From the NCBI RefSeq assembly GCF_900607235.1, contig NZ_LR027848.1, forward strand, positions 733,241 to 797,240: a stretch of DNA of 64,000 nt, given 5' to 3'. A program made the translations under genes and the position numbers. The notes under the pieces are model-generated. The model saw only the letters and a program-made list of their open reading frames with translations. It had not been told where the DNA came from and did no database searches. The stretch is from Olivibacter jilunii. GTDB taxonomy: Bacteria; Bacteroidota; Bacteroidia; Sphingobacteriales; Sphingobacteriaceae. Position 1 is the first letter of the stretch. Every line of letters begins with the position of its first letter. Shown piece by piece: positions 35,318 to 44,728 of this stretch.

Positions 35318-37715
35318 CACTTCTCAACGATTTTATTGGATTAACCGTAGCAGCCCTTACAGACCGGAAACCGATGGTGACAATAGCAATAACAAAGGTA
35401 ATGGCGACAGCAAGCAGGAAAACATTAAGTCCTATTTCAATTTTGTAAGAAAAATCCTGTAAATAGGTTTTCATGCCCCACCAGGCGACCGGCGCAGCAA
35501 TCATAAATGCAATGACCAGTAAACGGACGAATTCCCTCCCAAAAATCCATAGAATATCCGGAATGGTAGCGCCCAAAACTTTGCGGACACCAATTTCCTT
35601 AGTTTTATGAAAGGCCATAAACGATATGAGGCCGTATAAACCAAGGCAGCCGATTAAAATAGCTACCAATGCAAAAGCTTGAATCAGTTTTAAGAGGGTG
35701 TTATCGGTTTCATAGAATTGTGCAACTGCTTCATCCATAAATTGGTGAGAGTATACATAATCAGGATAGGTTTCACTCCATATTTTTTCAAAAGAGGCTA
35801 ATGTGGAAGTGAGGTGTTGACTGCTCAATTTAATGGAACAATTAACATATTCTTTGTTGTTAGATGCAATGCAAATAGCGTCCTTTTCGTTACGAAAGGA
35901 ATAATTATAGAAATCTTTCACCACACCAACAATAGGACCACTATAAGCTGTGCCATTTATGGTGATATTTTTTCCAATTACTTCTTCTGCTGACGTTAGA
36001 TTAAGCTTTTTGACAAAAGTTTCATTCACCAAAAATTCGTTAATGGTGTCAGACCGATGGATGTTCCTGCCGGCTGCCAAACGCATATTGAATGTAGACA
36101 AGTATTGGTCGTCTGCATATTTCAAATTGATGCTCCATCTTTCTTCTTCTGTCCGTGTATCATAGCGTACGCCGGTTGTTCTGTTCGATCGGGAAGCAGG
36201 AGGTTGAAAATTTAAGGAAACAGCTTGAACACCGTTGACGTTTTCAAGGCGGTTCTTGAGCGTCAACTTTTTATCGGCGTGATCACGATCCGCTTCCGGA
36301 ATAGGGAGGTTGACAATAGCGCTTTTATCAAAACCAAGATCGGTATTATTGACATAATTTATCTGCCTCGCGATGATTAAAGTGCCAATGATAAGCATCT
36401 GTGAAATAGCAAATTGCCCTACTACCAATGATCTCCGTAAAGCAAAACCACCGACCTCGCGTTGAGTTATTTTGCTCCTTAGGGCTTGAATGGGTTTAAA
36501 ACCGGCCAATACCAAGCCTGGATAAAACCCGGAGAGAAAAATAACAAAAGAAACAACACTTATTAAAAATACGGGCATTTGCCAAGCACTGAATAGATTT
36601 AAACGTATTTCGGATTGGAAGAGATCATTGATACTTGGCAAAAGCACCGATGCAAGCCCACATGCGATTAACGTAGAGATCAAAGTAATAAGTGCTGTTT
36701 CTGAAATAAACTGCCAAAAAAGTTGTTTCCGTTGGCTGCCCAGTACTTTTCGGATACCGATTTCTTTCGCACGATTGATCGCTTGTGCCGTAGCTAGGTT
36801 TGTGAAGTTAATACAGGCAGTAGAAAGCAATAATAGGCCGATAAATAACAACGCGTATAAATAATTTTTATTGACGGCGCCATTATAAACAGGGTTAAAA
36901 TGAATGTCTCTTAGTGGTTGTAATTTGAAATTCCAAACCTTTGCATCCCGGCCTGGGTAATGTTTTTCTGAAGTTTGCCGCAGCGCTTTTTCAACCACAT
37001 CCGCGCTTATACCTTCTTTCAACAAGGTGTAACATTGCGTGCCGCTGTATACACCATTCCAGGCATCGTCGCGAGCTAACTCGGGATCTCGATCCTTTAA
37101 GTTCGCGAAGGAGAGGAATATTTCACTTTGAAGATCTGTGTTGTTTGGTAAATCTTGTAGGACAGCTTTAACTGTGAAATCAGTGTTATTATTGACTTTG
37201 ATCACTTGTCCTAAAGGGTTGCTATCTCCAAAATATTTTTTTGCGATTTTTTCAGTGATGATTGCTGTGTTCGGATCTGTAAGGACTTCTGCCGACTCAC
37301 CTTTTAAAATAGGAAAAGTAAAGATGGAGAAGTAGGCGGATTCTGTATAGGCGATTGAGCTTTCCTCATTAAATTTCTTCTTGTCCGGTGTTCCCGGTAG
37401 CGTGACTAAGACATCCCGAAAATTAATCGACCTTGCCGTATATTCGTCGAGATTAAAGTCCTCGCGAAAGGCCTTACCTAAGGGGCTAGGAACGCCAGCG
37501 GAATGATCAACAATATCATCTTGCCATTCTGTAACCAAACGATAGATTCGTTCTTTATCTTCGTGGAAATTGTCAAAACTAAAATGGTAATTGACCAACG
37601 CGAAAATCAGCAAGGCGCAGGTGATTCCTAAGGTGAGCCCGAATACATTAATGATGGTAAAGGATGTATTCCTTCTAATATTTCGCCAAGCGATTTTTAT
37701 GTAGTTTTTTAACAT
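35313..37715 (-). CDS. Orphan MacB/FtsX-type permease
   Basis: An 800-residue inner-membrane protein ([19 protein letters not shown]), two-half FtsX layout. Signatures are [12 protein letters not shown] and [12 protein letters not shown]; the tail [10 protein letters not shown] departs from the usual ANPVDSL. Only 77 bp separate it from the upstream permease, and that gap is heptamer repeat without promoter, so both are inferred to share the promoter at 40429. No ATPase partner. Confidence 0.93.
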   Translation of the reverse strand: MLKNYIKIAWRNIRRNTSFTIINVFGLTLGITCALLIFALVNYHFSFDNFHEDKERIYRLVTEWQDDIVDHSAGVPSPLGKAFREDFNLDEYTARSINFRDVLVTLPGTPDKKKFNEESSIAYTESAYFSIFTFPILKGESAEVLTDPNTAIITEKIAKKYFGDSNPLGQVIKVNNNTDFTVKAVLQDLPNNTDLQSEIFLSFANLKDRDPELARDDAWNGVYSGTQCYTLLKEGISADVVEKALRQTSEKHYPGRDAKVWNFKLQPLRDIHFNPVYNGAVNKNYLYALLFIGLLLLSTACINFTNLATAQAINRAKEIGIRKVLGSQRKQLFWQFISETALITLISTLIACGLASVLLPSINDLFQSEIRLNLFSAWQMPVFLISVVSFVIFLSGFYPGLVLAGFKPIQALRSKITQREVGGFALRRSLVVGQFAISQMLIIGTLIIARQINYVNNTDLGFDKSAIVNLPIPEADRDHADKKLTLKNRLENVNGVQAVSLNFQPPASRSNRTTGVRYDTRTEEERWSINLKYADDQYLSTFNMRLAAGRNIHRSDTINEFLVNETFVKKLNLTSAEEVIGKNITINGTAYSGPIVGVVKDFYNYSFRNEKDAICIASNNKEYVNCSIKLSSQHLTSTLASFEKIWSETYPDYVYSHQFMDEAVAQFYETDNTLLKLIQAFALVAILIGCLGLYGLISFMAFHKTKEIGVRKVLGATIPDILWIFGREFVRLLVIAFMIAAPVAWWGMKTYLQDFSYKIEIGLNVFLLAVAITFVIAIVTIGFRSVRAATVNPIKSLRSE

Positions 37716-37718
37716 AAT

Positions 37719-37792
37719 CGTTATTTGTTATCCGTTATTAGTTCCTAGTAAGAAATGGCAAATAACCAAGCACGAATGACCAGTAACTAAAT
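37719..37792. repeat. AATAACC-family inverted heptamer tract between permeases
   Basis: Left arm CGTTATT-TGTTATC-CGTTATT-AGTTCCT, right arm CAAATAA-CCAAGCA-CGAATGA-CCAGTAA-CTAAATT. The arms are imperfectly complementary and fill nearly all of the gap between two co-directional permeases. Confidence 0.65.
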
Positions 37793-40237
37793 TTATTCAC
37801 TTCTCAACGATTTCGTTGGATTGGCCAAAGCTGCTTTAATGGCTTGGAAACTAACGGTCAGTATAGCGATGACAATAGCAGCGGACCCTGCAATAGCAAA
37901 AACCCACCATTTAATTTCAATCCGATAGGCAAAATCCTGTAACCATTTGTTCATCGCCCACCAGGCTAAAGGTGAGGCGATGACAATGGCGACAAACACA
38001 AGCCTTAAAAAGTCTTTAGTCAGTAATTGTACGATGCCATTTACGCTGGCGCCAAGAACTTTTCGAATTCCTATTTCTTTCGTGCGCTGTTCTGTGGTAA
38101 AAGCCGCTAAGCCGAATAACCCTAAACAGGCAATGAAGATGGCTAAGGCAGCAAAACTGGTGAATATATTGCCTGTACGCTTTACATCCATATACATATT
38201 GGCATAACCTTCATCTAAAAAGGTATAACGCATGGCTTGATCAGGTGAAAATTTCTTCCATACAGCACCAATTGCTTGCACTGCTGTGCTCATATCTTTA
38301 CCGTTTACCTTGACAGCAAGCATGGTGGGGCTATTACTTAATGCCATACATAAACCCTCGACTTCATCTTTAAGTGATTCAAAATTAAAGTCTTCTACTA
38401 CGCCGATAACTGTAAATACACGGCCATTAGTTATACGGGCACCTACAGGATTTTTAAGCCCTAGCTCTTTCGCCAACTTTTGATTAATAATAACGGACTG
38501 GGAGTCGGTAGCCATGTCTTTGGAAAAGTTTCTGCCCGAAAGTAACTTCATGCCTAAAGTGGAAAGATAGTTTTCATCAATTTCCCAAAATTGGCCCCCA
38601 GTTCCAGCCTCTTCTGTGATTTTTCCTTCTTTCCAAAAAGTGTTGCCATTTCTTTTTACCCCTTCCAATCGTACTGGTAGAAAATCGCTCACCGAAGCAC
38701 TTTTCACTTGAGGCAGTTTTTGAAGTTCTTCTTTTAATACGTTGATTTGATCGCCAAGGGTACTGGTGCCCTGTAAAACCATCACCTGGTCTTTATCGAA
38801 ACCTATTTTCTTGTCCAGTATGAAATTCATTTGATTGTTGATAATCAACGTGCCGATGATTAACGTGATGGAGGTGGCAAACTGGAAAACAACCAAACCG
38901 TTTCTAAGAACGGGGTTTCTGGTCCCCTGACTTAAGTCCCCTTTTAATACTGCGATAGGACGAAAACCTGATAAATAGAAGGAAGGATAAATGCCCGCAA
39001 GGAGACCAACGAAAAGGGCTGAACAGAGAACAACGGGAATTAATTGCCAGCTGGACCACGGGAAGCCAAGTTCCTTTCCAGAGAGGGTATTGAATAAGGG
39101 TAACAATAGCCAGGCAAGTAATAGGCCGATGAGGAAAGATAATATACTGTAAAGAGTAGATTCCGCTAAAAATTGGGCAATTAAACCGCTTCTATAAGAA
39201 CCGACCACTTTGCGAAGACCTACTTCTTTTGCACGATTGGCCGATTTTGCCGTAGATAGATTGACAAAATTAATACAGGCAATTAACAGGATAAATGCAG
39301 CAATACCACCAAATAACCATACAAATTTAATGTCACCCCTTTGCATTTGGGGGTAATCGTGTATATCGGCAGAATATAGGTGGATATTTCTAACAGGCTG
39401 TAAGCTTAAGCGAAGGTTTTTTTCCATTTCATTTGCGCGGACGTTCCCTGCCTGCTGCATAGTTGGAATGACATATTTGGTAAGGATTTCTTTTGTTAAT
39501 ATCTTTTCAAATTGTGCAACATCAGTCCCTTTCCGTAGTTTAATATAAGTCGGGTAATTCGTTGCTCCCCAATTGTCCTGCTCGCCAGGATAAAACACTA
39601 CGCCGTTTAATGTAAGTAAAAAGCTGAAGGGTTTTAAATGTGAAGTAGAGGGGAGGTCTTCAATAACTCCCTTAATGGTATAAGGTTTGGATTTATCGTT
39701 GTTCAAGTAAACAATCTTTCCAACCGGATTCTTACCCGGGAAATATTTATCCGCTTTACTTTTCGTCATGACCAAGGTATACGGATGTTTCAAGGCTTTT
39801 GATCGATCTCCAAAAGCCATGGGTAGCTGAAGCATATCTAGTAACTCCTGATCCATGTAAGTAAATCCTTCTTCATAAACGCTGGTCGGATTATCCTCAA
39901 TGCTTACCTGATTACTCCCTGCTCCGTAAAATAAAGAATTGGGAAGGATCCGTCCTACCGTTTCGACTTGCGGAAAATCAGCCTTTATCGCTTTACTTAA
40001 GGGTGCCTGAAAAGATACTCCTTTCTTTATTTCGCCATTATCATTGAATCGCGCAATAATGCGATAAATCCGCTCTCCATCGGGATAACTTTTATCATAA
40101 CTTATTTCATGAATAATATATAATGTAATAAGTATACAGGCTGCAATGCTACAAGCAAAGCCACCAATTTTGATGGCAGAATATAGGCGGTGTTTCAGTA
40201 AGTTCCGCCAGGCGATTTTTAGGTAGTTTTGAAACAT
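37793..40237 (-). CDS. Orphan MacB/FtsX-type permease
   Basis: An 814-residue inner-membrane protein (MFQNYLKIAWRNLLKHRLY), the longest complete paralogue here. Signatures are AKEVGLRKVVGS and [12 protein letters not shown]; the tail is ANPTKSLRSE. Two large periplasmic domains are bounded by eight predicted helices. It heads a two-permease unit; its leader of about 180 nt contains dispersed element copy 3. Promoter and palindromes lie at 40429-40534. Confidence 0.93.
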   Translation of the reverse strand: MFQNYLKIAWRNLLKHRLYSAIKIGGFACSIAACILITLYIIHEISYDKSYPDGERIYRIIARFNDNGEIKKGVSFQAPLSKAIKADFPQVETVGRILPNSLFYGAGSNQVSIEDNPTSVYEEGFTYMDQELLDMLQLPMAFGDRSKALKHPYTLVMTKSKADKYFPGKNPVGKIVYLNNDKSKPYTIKGVIEDLPSTSHLKPFSFLLTLNGVVFYPGEQDNWGATNYPTYIKLRKGTDVAQFEKILTKEILTKYVIPTMQQAGNVRANEMEKNLRLSLQPVRNIHLYSADIHDYPQMQRGDIKFVWLFGGIAAFILLIACINFVNLSTAKSANRAKEVGLRKVVGSYRSGLIAQFLAESTLYSILSFLIGLLLAWLLLPLFNTLSGKELGFPWSSWQLIPVVLCSALFVGLLAGIYPSFYLSGFRPIAVLKGDLSQGTRNPVLRNGLVVFQFATSITLIIGTLIINNQMNFILDKKIGFDKDQVMVLQGTSTLGDQINVLKEELQKLPQVKSASVSDFLPVRLEGVKRNGNTFWKEGKITEEAGTGGQFWEIDENYLSTLGMKLLSGRNFSKDMATDSQSVIINQKLAKELGLKNPVGARITNGRVFTVIGVVEDFNFESLKDEVEGLCMALSNSPTMLAVKVNGKDMSTAVQAIGAVWKKFSPDQAMRYTFLDEGYANMYMDVKRTGNIFTSFAALAIFIACLGLFGLAAFTTEQRTKEIGIRKVLGASVNGIVQLLTKDFLRLVFVAIVIASPLAWWAMNKWLQDFAYRIEIKWWVFAIAGSAAIVIAILTVSFQAIKAALANPTKSLRSE

Positions 40238-40296
40238 ATTATTTATTTTTCAGAGGTGTTTCAGCTATTCGCTGAATCGCTCATGGTTTTATCATT

Positions 40297-40422
40297 GTAT
40301 CAAGTATTAAGCCTGCCTGCCGGTAGGCAGGTGTCAAGATATTCTAAAAGCGCCTTTACGATGTTGAGTCTTACTAGTCGGGCGATCTTGTGTCTTGATA
40401 CTTGCGTCTTATATCCTTTAGC
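40297..40422. repeat. Dispersed heptamer element with 20-bp palindrome, copy 3
   Basis: Left heptads TATCAAG-TATTAAG, the same 20-bp near-palindrome (40312-40331), then TGTCAAGATATTCTAAAAGC, and a right arm of CTTG heptads: GATCTTG-TGTCTTG-ATACTTG-CGTCTTA-TATCCTT. The left (CAAG) and right (CTTG) arms are inverted. Lies between promoter and permease ATG. Confidence 0.78.
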
Positions 40423-40428
40423 TAGTAG

Positions 40429-40444
40429 ACCAAGAATATCGCCA
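40429..40444 (-). promoter_or_regulatory. Sigma-54-like promoter for the 40237/37715 permease pair
   Basis: The minus strand reads TGGCGATATTCTTGGT: TGGC at -24 and TTG at -12 with GG-N10-G spacing. Confidence 0.58.
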
Positions 40445-40496
40445 AATGGAAAAGTGGGCTTTAAATGTGGCTGGAAAGGAATGTAAAGAGGAATAG

Positions 40497-40534
40497 TGTT
40501 CGATTCCGAACAGTTTACTGTCCAAAATCGAACA
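40497..40534. promoter_or_regulatory. Paired palindromic activator sites
   Basis: TGTTCGATTCCGAACA (40497-40512) and TGTCCAAAATCGAACA (40519-40534), 6-bp spacer, 22 bp centre to centre, 52 bp upstream of the -24 element. Confidence 0.72.
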
Positions 40535-40558
40535 AATAGTTGAGCTTAATCTAAGCGC

Positions 40559-41212
40559 TTATTTCTTATCAGGACGATGACTGAAAAAACTTTCCTTAAG
40601 CTTTTCTGCATCGATCTTTAGGTCTTCGTCTAAGCGGAAAAGCCAGGCGCGATCACTCAGTAATGGAACATGCTTTTTGGCTTCCGACAAATCAAGTGGT
40701 TTAATACGTTTAGTAATCTCTAAAGCGGGCTTGGGCACCTGTAGCACAACCGTATGAAATAAAAACTTAAAATCGAACAAGGGCCAACTGCTTACTTCGT
40801 TAATTTTAGCATTATAAATCTTTTGCGTGCTTTTCGGTGCAATTATACCCGCATATTCGCCTACAATTTGTTTTGCTTTTTCCGTGCTGAAGCTTAATAG
40901 TAAATCATACGAGGTTTCATTTACTAAATTGAAGATAGCGATGTTCTGTTTTTGGTCGCCGGTAATGGCTAAATAGATTCCTTCTCCTACAAAAGCGCCG
41001 GATATTACCGTCGGCTGCTTTTTATCTTCGTCAAAATCCAGCTCTTTCCGGCTTTGCTGCCCATAAACATGGGTTATCTTGGTCGTTTGTACAGGGATTT
41101 CAAAACCATCTTCTCCCGTTACTCCCACCAATTCATCATTGATTATTTTTGTAATGTGTCCTTCAAAGTCCTCTTCCACGAAGCGAACAAAGTCTCCTAA
41201 TTTATATGCCAT
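40559..41212 (-). CDS. DUF2027 protein without Smr domain
   Basis: A 217-residue cytoplasmic protein. The opening YKLGDFVRFVEEDFEGHITK and DELVGVTGEDGFEIPV are typical of Bacteroidota DUF2027 proteins, which usually continue into a C-terminal Smr (MutS2-related nuclease) domain and reach ~340-370 residues. Here the chain stops after the DUF2027 part (ESFFSHRPDKK), with no Smr motif. It follows an XRE gene by 63 bp on the same strand. Function unknown. Confidence 0.8.
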   Translation of the reverse strand: MAYKLGDFVRFVEEDFEGHITKIINDELVGVTGEDGFEIPVQTTKITHVYGQQSRKELDFDEDKKQPTVISGAFVGEGIYLAITGDQKQNIAIFNLVNETSYDLLLSFSTEKAKQIVGEYAGIIAPKSTQKIYNAKINEVSSWPLFDFKFLFHTVVLQVPKPALEITKRIKPLDLSEAKKHVPLLSDRAWLFRLDEDLKIDAEKLKESFFSHRPDKK

Positions 41213-41275
41213 TTTCTAATTTAATCTTTTGTACAGAGATGTTACATTTCTTTACTCTTATACAGATTATGCTAT

Positions 41276-41488
41276 TTAATGCTGTTTCGTAGAAACAAGT
41301 AAGCTACGAACGTCAACCTGTAATGCGTCTGCAATTTCAAAAAGCGACTCTACCGTAGGCTGCATTTTATTGGTGCTCCATTTAGAAACCGTGTTAATGT
41401 TTCTGTCTAGGGTTTCAGCAAGCCATTTGTTGGTTTTCCCTTGCTCAGCTAAGACTGCCTTAATACGATTGTATACTTTTTTGTCCAT
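41276..41488 (-). CDS. XRE-family HTH regulator
   Basis: A 70-residue single-domain DNA-binding protein: MDKKVYNRIKAVLAEQGKTN, then the helix-turn-helix KWLAETLDRNINTVSKWSTN and ALQVDVRSLL. Typical small Cro/CI-type regulator. It lies upstream of the DUF2027 gene and may share its transcript. Confidence 0.9.
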   Translation of the reverse strand: MDKKVYNRIKAVLAEQGKTNKWLAETLDRNINTVSKWSTNKMQPTVESLFEIADALQVDVRSLLVSTKQH

Positions 41489-41539
41489 AAATATATTTTC
41501 AACACCTATTTATGTGCAATATAGCAAATGAAAGCGATA

Positions 41540-41616
41540 TCAGCTATCTGAAATCTGCTGTCGGCTTTAAATTGTTTATCAATAGCTGATTGCCGATCTC
41601 TAAAAACTGATAGCTG
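41540..41616. repeat. TAGCTGA-family inverted heptamer tract
   Basis: Left arm TATCAGC-TATCTGA-AATCTGC-TGTCGGC and right arm TAGCTGA-TTGCCGA-TCTCTAA-AAACTGA-TAGCTGT, separated by about 20 bp. It ends at the stop of the BamA-like gene. Confidence 0.7.
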
Positions 41617-42900
41617 TTAAAACACTTCATCCAGTCCGATTTGAAATCCTGAAAAACCTTTACTACGGCCATAGTCAATGGCAATGTTTGTGCCCGAACC
41701 TTTATTGAATTTAATCCGTAAACCTCCGCCATAGGCTTGGTTCCAATCTTTAAAAATATTGCTATTAGGGCCTGAAACGGTATTTGCGTTGGTAAATAAT
41801 ACAAAGCCTAACAGCCCGTTATTGGTAATGTCGCGCCGATACTCGGCCTCTAGATAAAATAGATGTCTGCCCCGGAAACGATTTTGATCAAAACCTCTAC
41901 CGGAACGGTTATACACATCCCAGCCAATACTCGGCAGGTCTAGATAAGGAACTTGACGATTGAGCACTGACCAATAATAACTCCACAAACCAAGCATATT
42001 TTGGCGATTGGGGTCCTCCGTAAAACGGATATACTTTCGAAGGTCGAGATAAACAGAACTCCAGAAATGATCATTGCCGAGAAATTTCGGATTGATACGG
42101 TATTGAAAATAAGCATAATACCCATCTAATGGGTTGATAGAGTTGGCCCGTGTGTCATAAAGGAAATTAAAACTTAACCCCGAAGATAAACTTCTTCCAA
42201 AATCATCGGTACCGTAAGGATAGTCGACATAATCCTTTAGTAATACTCCATTTTTCTCAGCATCGATATTGGTACGGTAATCTAAATTATATCCTAGACC
42301 GGCAAAGAAATTCCGCTTAAATTTTCGTAAGGCATGTTGATAGAATCTGAAATAGGTATAGTCTACCAACATTTTATCATCTTCACTATGTTGCCGTCCT
42401 AAGCCCCAGGTATATTGCGGATATTTCATTAGGCGTGTATCTCCGATAATTACCCATTCATTGTTTTTTAACCAAACATAAGAGCGAATCGGGAGGCCAA
42501 AGCGCCCTTTAAAGTTGGTATAGGGTGTAAAAGTCACGCGAGACATGTTCGTTGTTTTACGATTGCCGGTAAAGAAACCCGCAGTCGTAGAGGTGATCAG
42601 AGCTTGGCCTCCCCCGGGTACAGTGGTGGAAAAAGGGAGAAAGGAAAAGTAAATCGACTTTCCGCTGCTATCAGGGCCCTTTGGAGGCTCTATATTGAGA
42701 AAATCTTTTGCTATATCAATAAGATCTCGTTGTTTTGTGGTGTCTGCTTTCGATCTTGAAGGCTCCAATTCATATCCCGGCCGTTGTGCGAAACTAAAAT
42801 TGTAAAGTATAGTAAAAAGAAGTGAAAAAGAAATAAGTTTACTATAAGGCACATCATGTCGGATATGCAGATGACGTTTTTTCATGTAAGCCTTTCCCAT
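41617..42900 (-). CDS. BamA/TamA-like outer-membrane barrel protein
   Basis: A 427-residue outer-membrane protein with a signal peptide (LISFSLLFTILYNFSFAQ). No POTRA domains are seen; the rest is alternating beta sequence with surface-antigen (D15) features: GLSFNFLYDTRANSINPLDG, the RFRGRHLFYLEAEYR strand and the terminal GFQIGLDEVF ending in phenylalanine, as the BAM signal requires. The ATG at 42900 or the one five codons on (MKKRHLHIRHD) may be the start. Probable porin-like or assembly-related barrel; cargo unknown. Confidence 0.87.
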   Translation of the reverse strand: MGKAYMKKRHLHIRHDVPYSKLISFSLLFTILYNFSFAQRPGYELEPSRSKADTTKQRDLIDIAKDFLNIEPPKGPDSSGKSIYFSFLPFSTTVPGGGQALITSTTAGFFTGNRKTTNMSRVTFTPYTNFKGRFGLPIRSYVWLKNNEWVIIGDTRLMKYPQYTWGLGRQHSEDDKMLVDYTYFRFYQHALRKFKRNFFAGLGYNLDYRTNIDAEKNGVLLKDYVDYPYGTDDFGRSLSSGLSFNFLYDTRANSINPLDGYYAYFQYRINPKFLGNDHFWSSVYLDLRKYIRFTEDPNRQNMLGLWSYYWSVLNRQVPYLDLPSIGWDVYNRSGRGFDQNRFRGRHLFYLEAEYRRDITNNGLLGFVLFTNANTVSGPNSNIFKDWNQAYGGGLRIKFNKGSGTNIAIDYGRSKGFSGFQIGLDEVF

Positions 42901-43335
42901 CTATAAATCATTAAAAGATGCGTGGTTCTTCATCCTTGCCTCCCAAACATACTTCATTTTTAGTATATACGAAAGTCATTTAACAGTTTTAGCCACTTGA
43001 ACAGGCTTACTGAGTTACCGTTATTGTTGTAAGCCGGAACGTAGGGAAAACAGTAAAACCTGACGAAAAGTTTAAAGCCTAGGGACGAATTGCTTTTTTG
43101 TGTTGATAAAAACCTGATAATTAGGTTAATAAATTAGTGTCAGCTGACTGAGTGATACTGACGAAATGATCATTATTTAATATAGGACCTTTGCGTTAAT
43201 TATTAATTTTGAATAGGCACTCTGATGTTTAAAACCCCTGTTTCCCGTGATGAGAGATGCAGCTACCATTACTTATTTTTGCGCCAAGAAGGAACCTATA
43301 ATAAATTTAAGGAACCGCTATCATTCAATTTTTAT
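42901..43335. other. Long intergenic region between divergent genes
   Basis: No gene is supported here if the WG-repeat protein starts at 43336. I see a 10-bp palindrome GTCAGCTGAC (43139-43148) and a near -7 element GACCTTTG (43186-43193), one base off TAnnTTTG. No terminator or known riboswitch shape was recognised. Confidence 0.4.
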
Positions 43336-44625
43336 ATGAAAAAAACATTACAAAGAGGTTTGTTTTTGCTGCTTGGCCTATTCATCTGTCCAATCGGTTT
43401 CAATAGCGTGCAAGCACAGGAAATAAAAAAAGTAAAAGCCTGGGTTGTCGGATATGACATCGCTTTTGACATGCCAAGGAAGGACTCGGAAACTATGACC
43501 GAGGAGGAACAACAAATGGTGGCAATGATGGAATTAGGGAAGGCTATGAGCGGAGCAAAGGAAGGCGAGCCTTTGCTAAAGGCTTATGTAACAGCAAACA
43601 AAATGCGAATTGAACAAAAAGGGATCGTTTCTTCCGTTCAAATAAGTAATTTAGAAGACAGCATTTCTTACAACTTATATGCTGAAACCGAAACAGCATA
43701 CCGTACAGCTTTGGCGACTCCGAAAGTAAGTACAGAAATGAAAGGTGACAGCATGATTGTGGTAAGTTCTGCGGATGGAAATTTGCGATTTTCCGATGAA
43801 ACTATGGAGATTCATGGTTTTAGCTGTAAGAAGGCCATATTGGAAATGAATGTTGGCGATGTTAAGCAAGATATGACTATTTGGTATGCCGAAAAACTAC
43901 CGAAACTTTTTTGGGGTGAATATGATTATTTGGAAAAGATTCCGGGAATGGCCTTGAAAATTTCGACGAATACCAACGGTATGGATGTAGGTATTAAAGC
44001 AGCTTCTGTTAAAGAAGAGTTAGTCGACGACACCCTATTCACCATACCCGCTCATTACACCATAGAAAATTCGTTCGACTTGTCAGGCGATACCGCGGCT
44101 GTGGATAGTACGGTGGAAGCAGAAGAAGATTATGAATTGGCCGAGGGATATCATTGGACCGACGATGGTGAACTATGGGGTATAGAAGATGATGCCGGAA
44201 ATGTAATAGTAGAACCGCGCTATCACGACCGTTATGGTTATCGAGCCGGTCTGGCGCCGGTCTCTCGAGATGACAAGTTTGGCGTGGTTGATAAGACAGG
44301 TAAAGAAATAATACCATTGGAATATGAAGGGATTTTTGTTGCGGATGCGGATCGTTTATGGGCGATGAGGGATGGCCTGTATGCCCTCATAGATACCACG
44401 AACAAGGTGATTGTTCAACCAAGTTATCAAACAGGATCGCTGTTTGTCGACGGCGTTGCTTATGTACAAAAAGGTGAAAAGATTGGCTTTATAGATAAAA
44501 ATGGCAAGGTCGTCGTTCCTTTTATTTACGATGAAGCGGAAATATTCATCGATGGGAAAGCTTGGGTAAAAAAGGGAGAAGAAGAATTTTATATCGATAG
44601 TAAGGGGCAAAGAGTTCAATTTTAG
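43336..44625 (+). CDS. Exported WG-repeat protein with DUF4412-like domain
   Basis: A 429-residue exported protein. I choose the ATG at 43336 because it opens a clean signal peptide (MKKTLQRGLFLLLGLFICPI ... VQAQ); the frame extends back to 43225 without sense. Residues ~27-240 resemble DUF4412 (GYDIAFDMPRK; YVTANKMRIEQKG; MTIWYAEKLPKLFWG). From ~270 come about five WG repeats (ELWGIEDDAGNVIVEPRY; KFGVVDKTGKEIIPLEYE; KIGFIDKNGKVVVPFIYD). Probable periplasmic or surface binding protein; role unknown. Confidence 0.88.
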   Translation: MKKTLQRGLFLLLGLFICPIGFNSVQAQEIKKVKAWVVGYDIAFDMPRKDSETMTEEEQQMVAMMELGKAMSGAKEGEPLLKAYVTANKMRIEQKGIVSSVQISNLEDSISYNLYAETETAYRTALATPKVSTEMKGDSMIVVSSADGNLRFSDETMEIHGFSCKKAILEMNVGDVKQDMTIWYAEKLPKLFWGEYDYLEKIPGMALKISTNTNGMDVGIKAASVKEELVDDTLFTIPAHYTIENSFDLSGDTAAVDSTVEAEEDYELAEGYHWTDDGELWGIEDDAGNVIVEPRYHDRYGYRAGLAPVSRDDKFGVVDKTGKEIIPLEYEGIFVADADRLWAMRDGLYALIDTTNKVIVQPSYQTGSLFVDGVAYVQKGEKIGFIDKNGKVVVPFIYDEAEIFIDGKAWVKKGEEEFYIDSKGQRVQF

Positions 44626-44640
44626 GTTTGGTTTTATGAA

Positions 44641-44668
44641 AATGGCCTCTTGTGAGGCCATTTTTTTA
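44641..44668. terminator. Bidirectional terminator
   Basis: Stem AATGGCCTC (44641-44649), loop TTGT, stem GAGGCCATT (44654-44662), then a run of T. Between convergent genes ending at 44625 and 44729. Confidence 0.9.
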
Positions 44669-44728
44669 TACGCTTCCTAAAGAAACCCAACCCTAAATGA
44701 TCACTTTATTTGCTAACTTTCGAAACAC

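Noticed and set aside
43225-43335. Upstream extension of the WG-repeat protein by 37 residues
   Set aside because: The extension is not signal-peptide-like and would bury the true signal peptide that starts at 43336.
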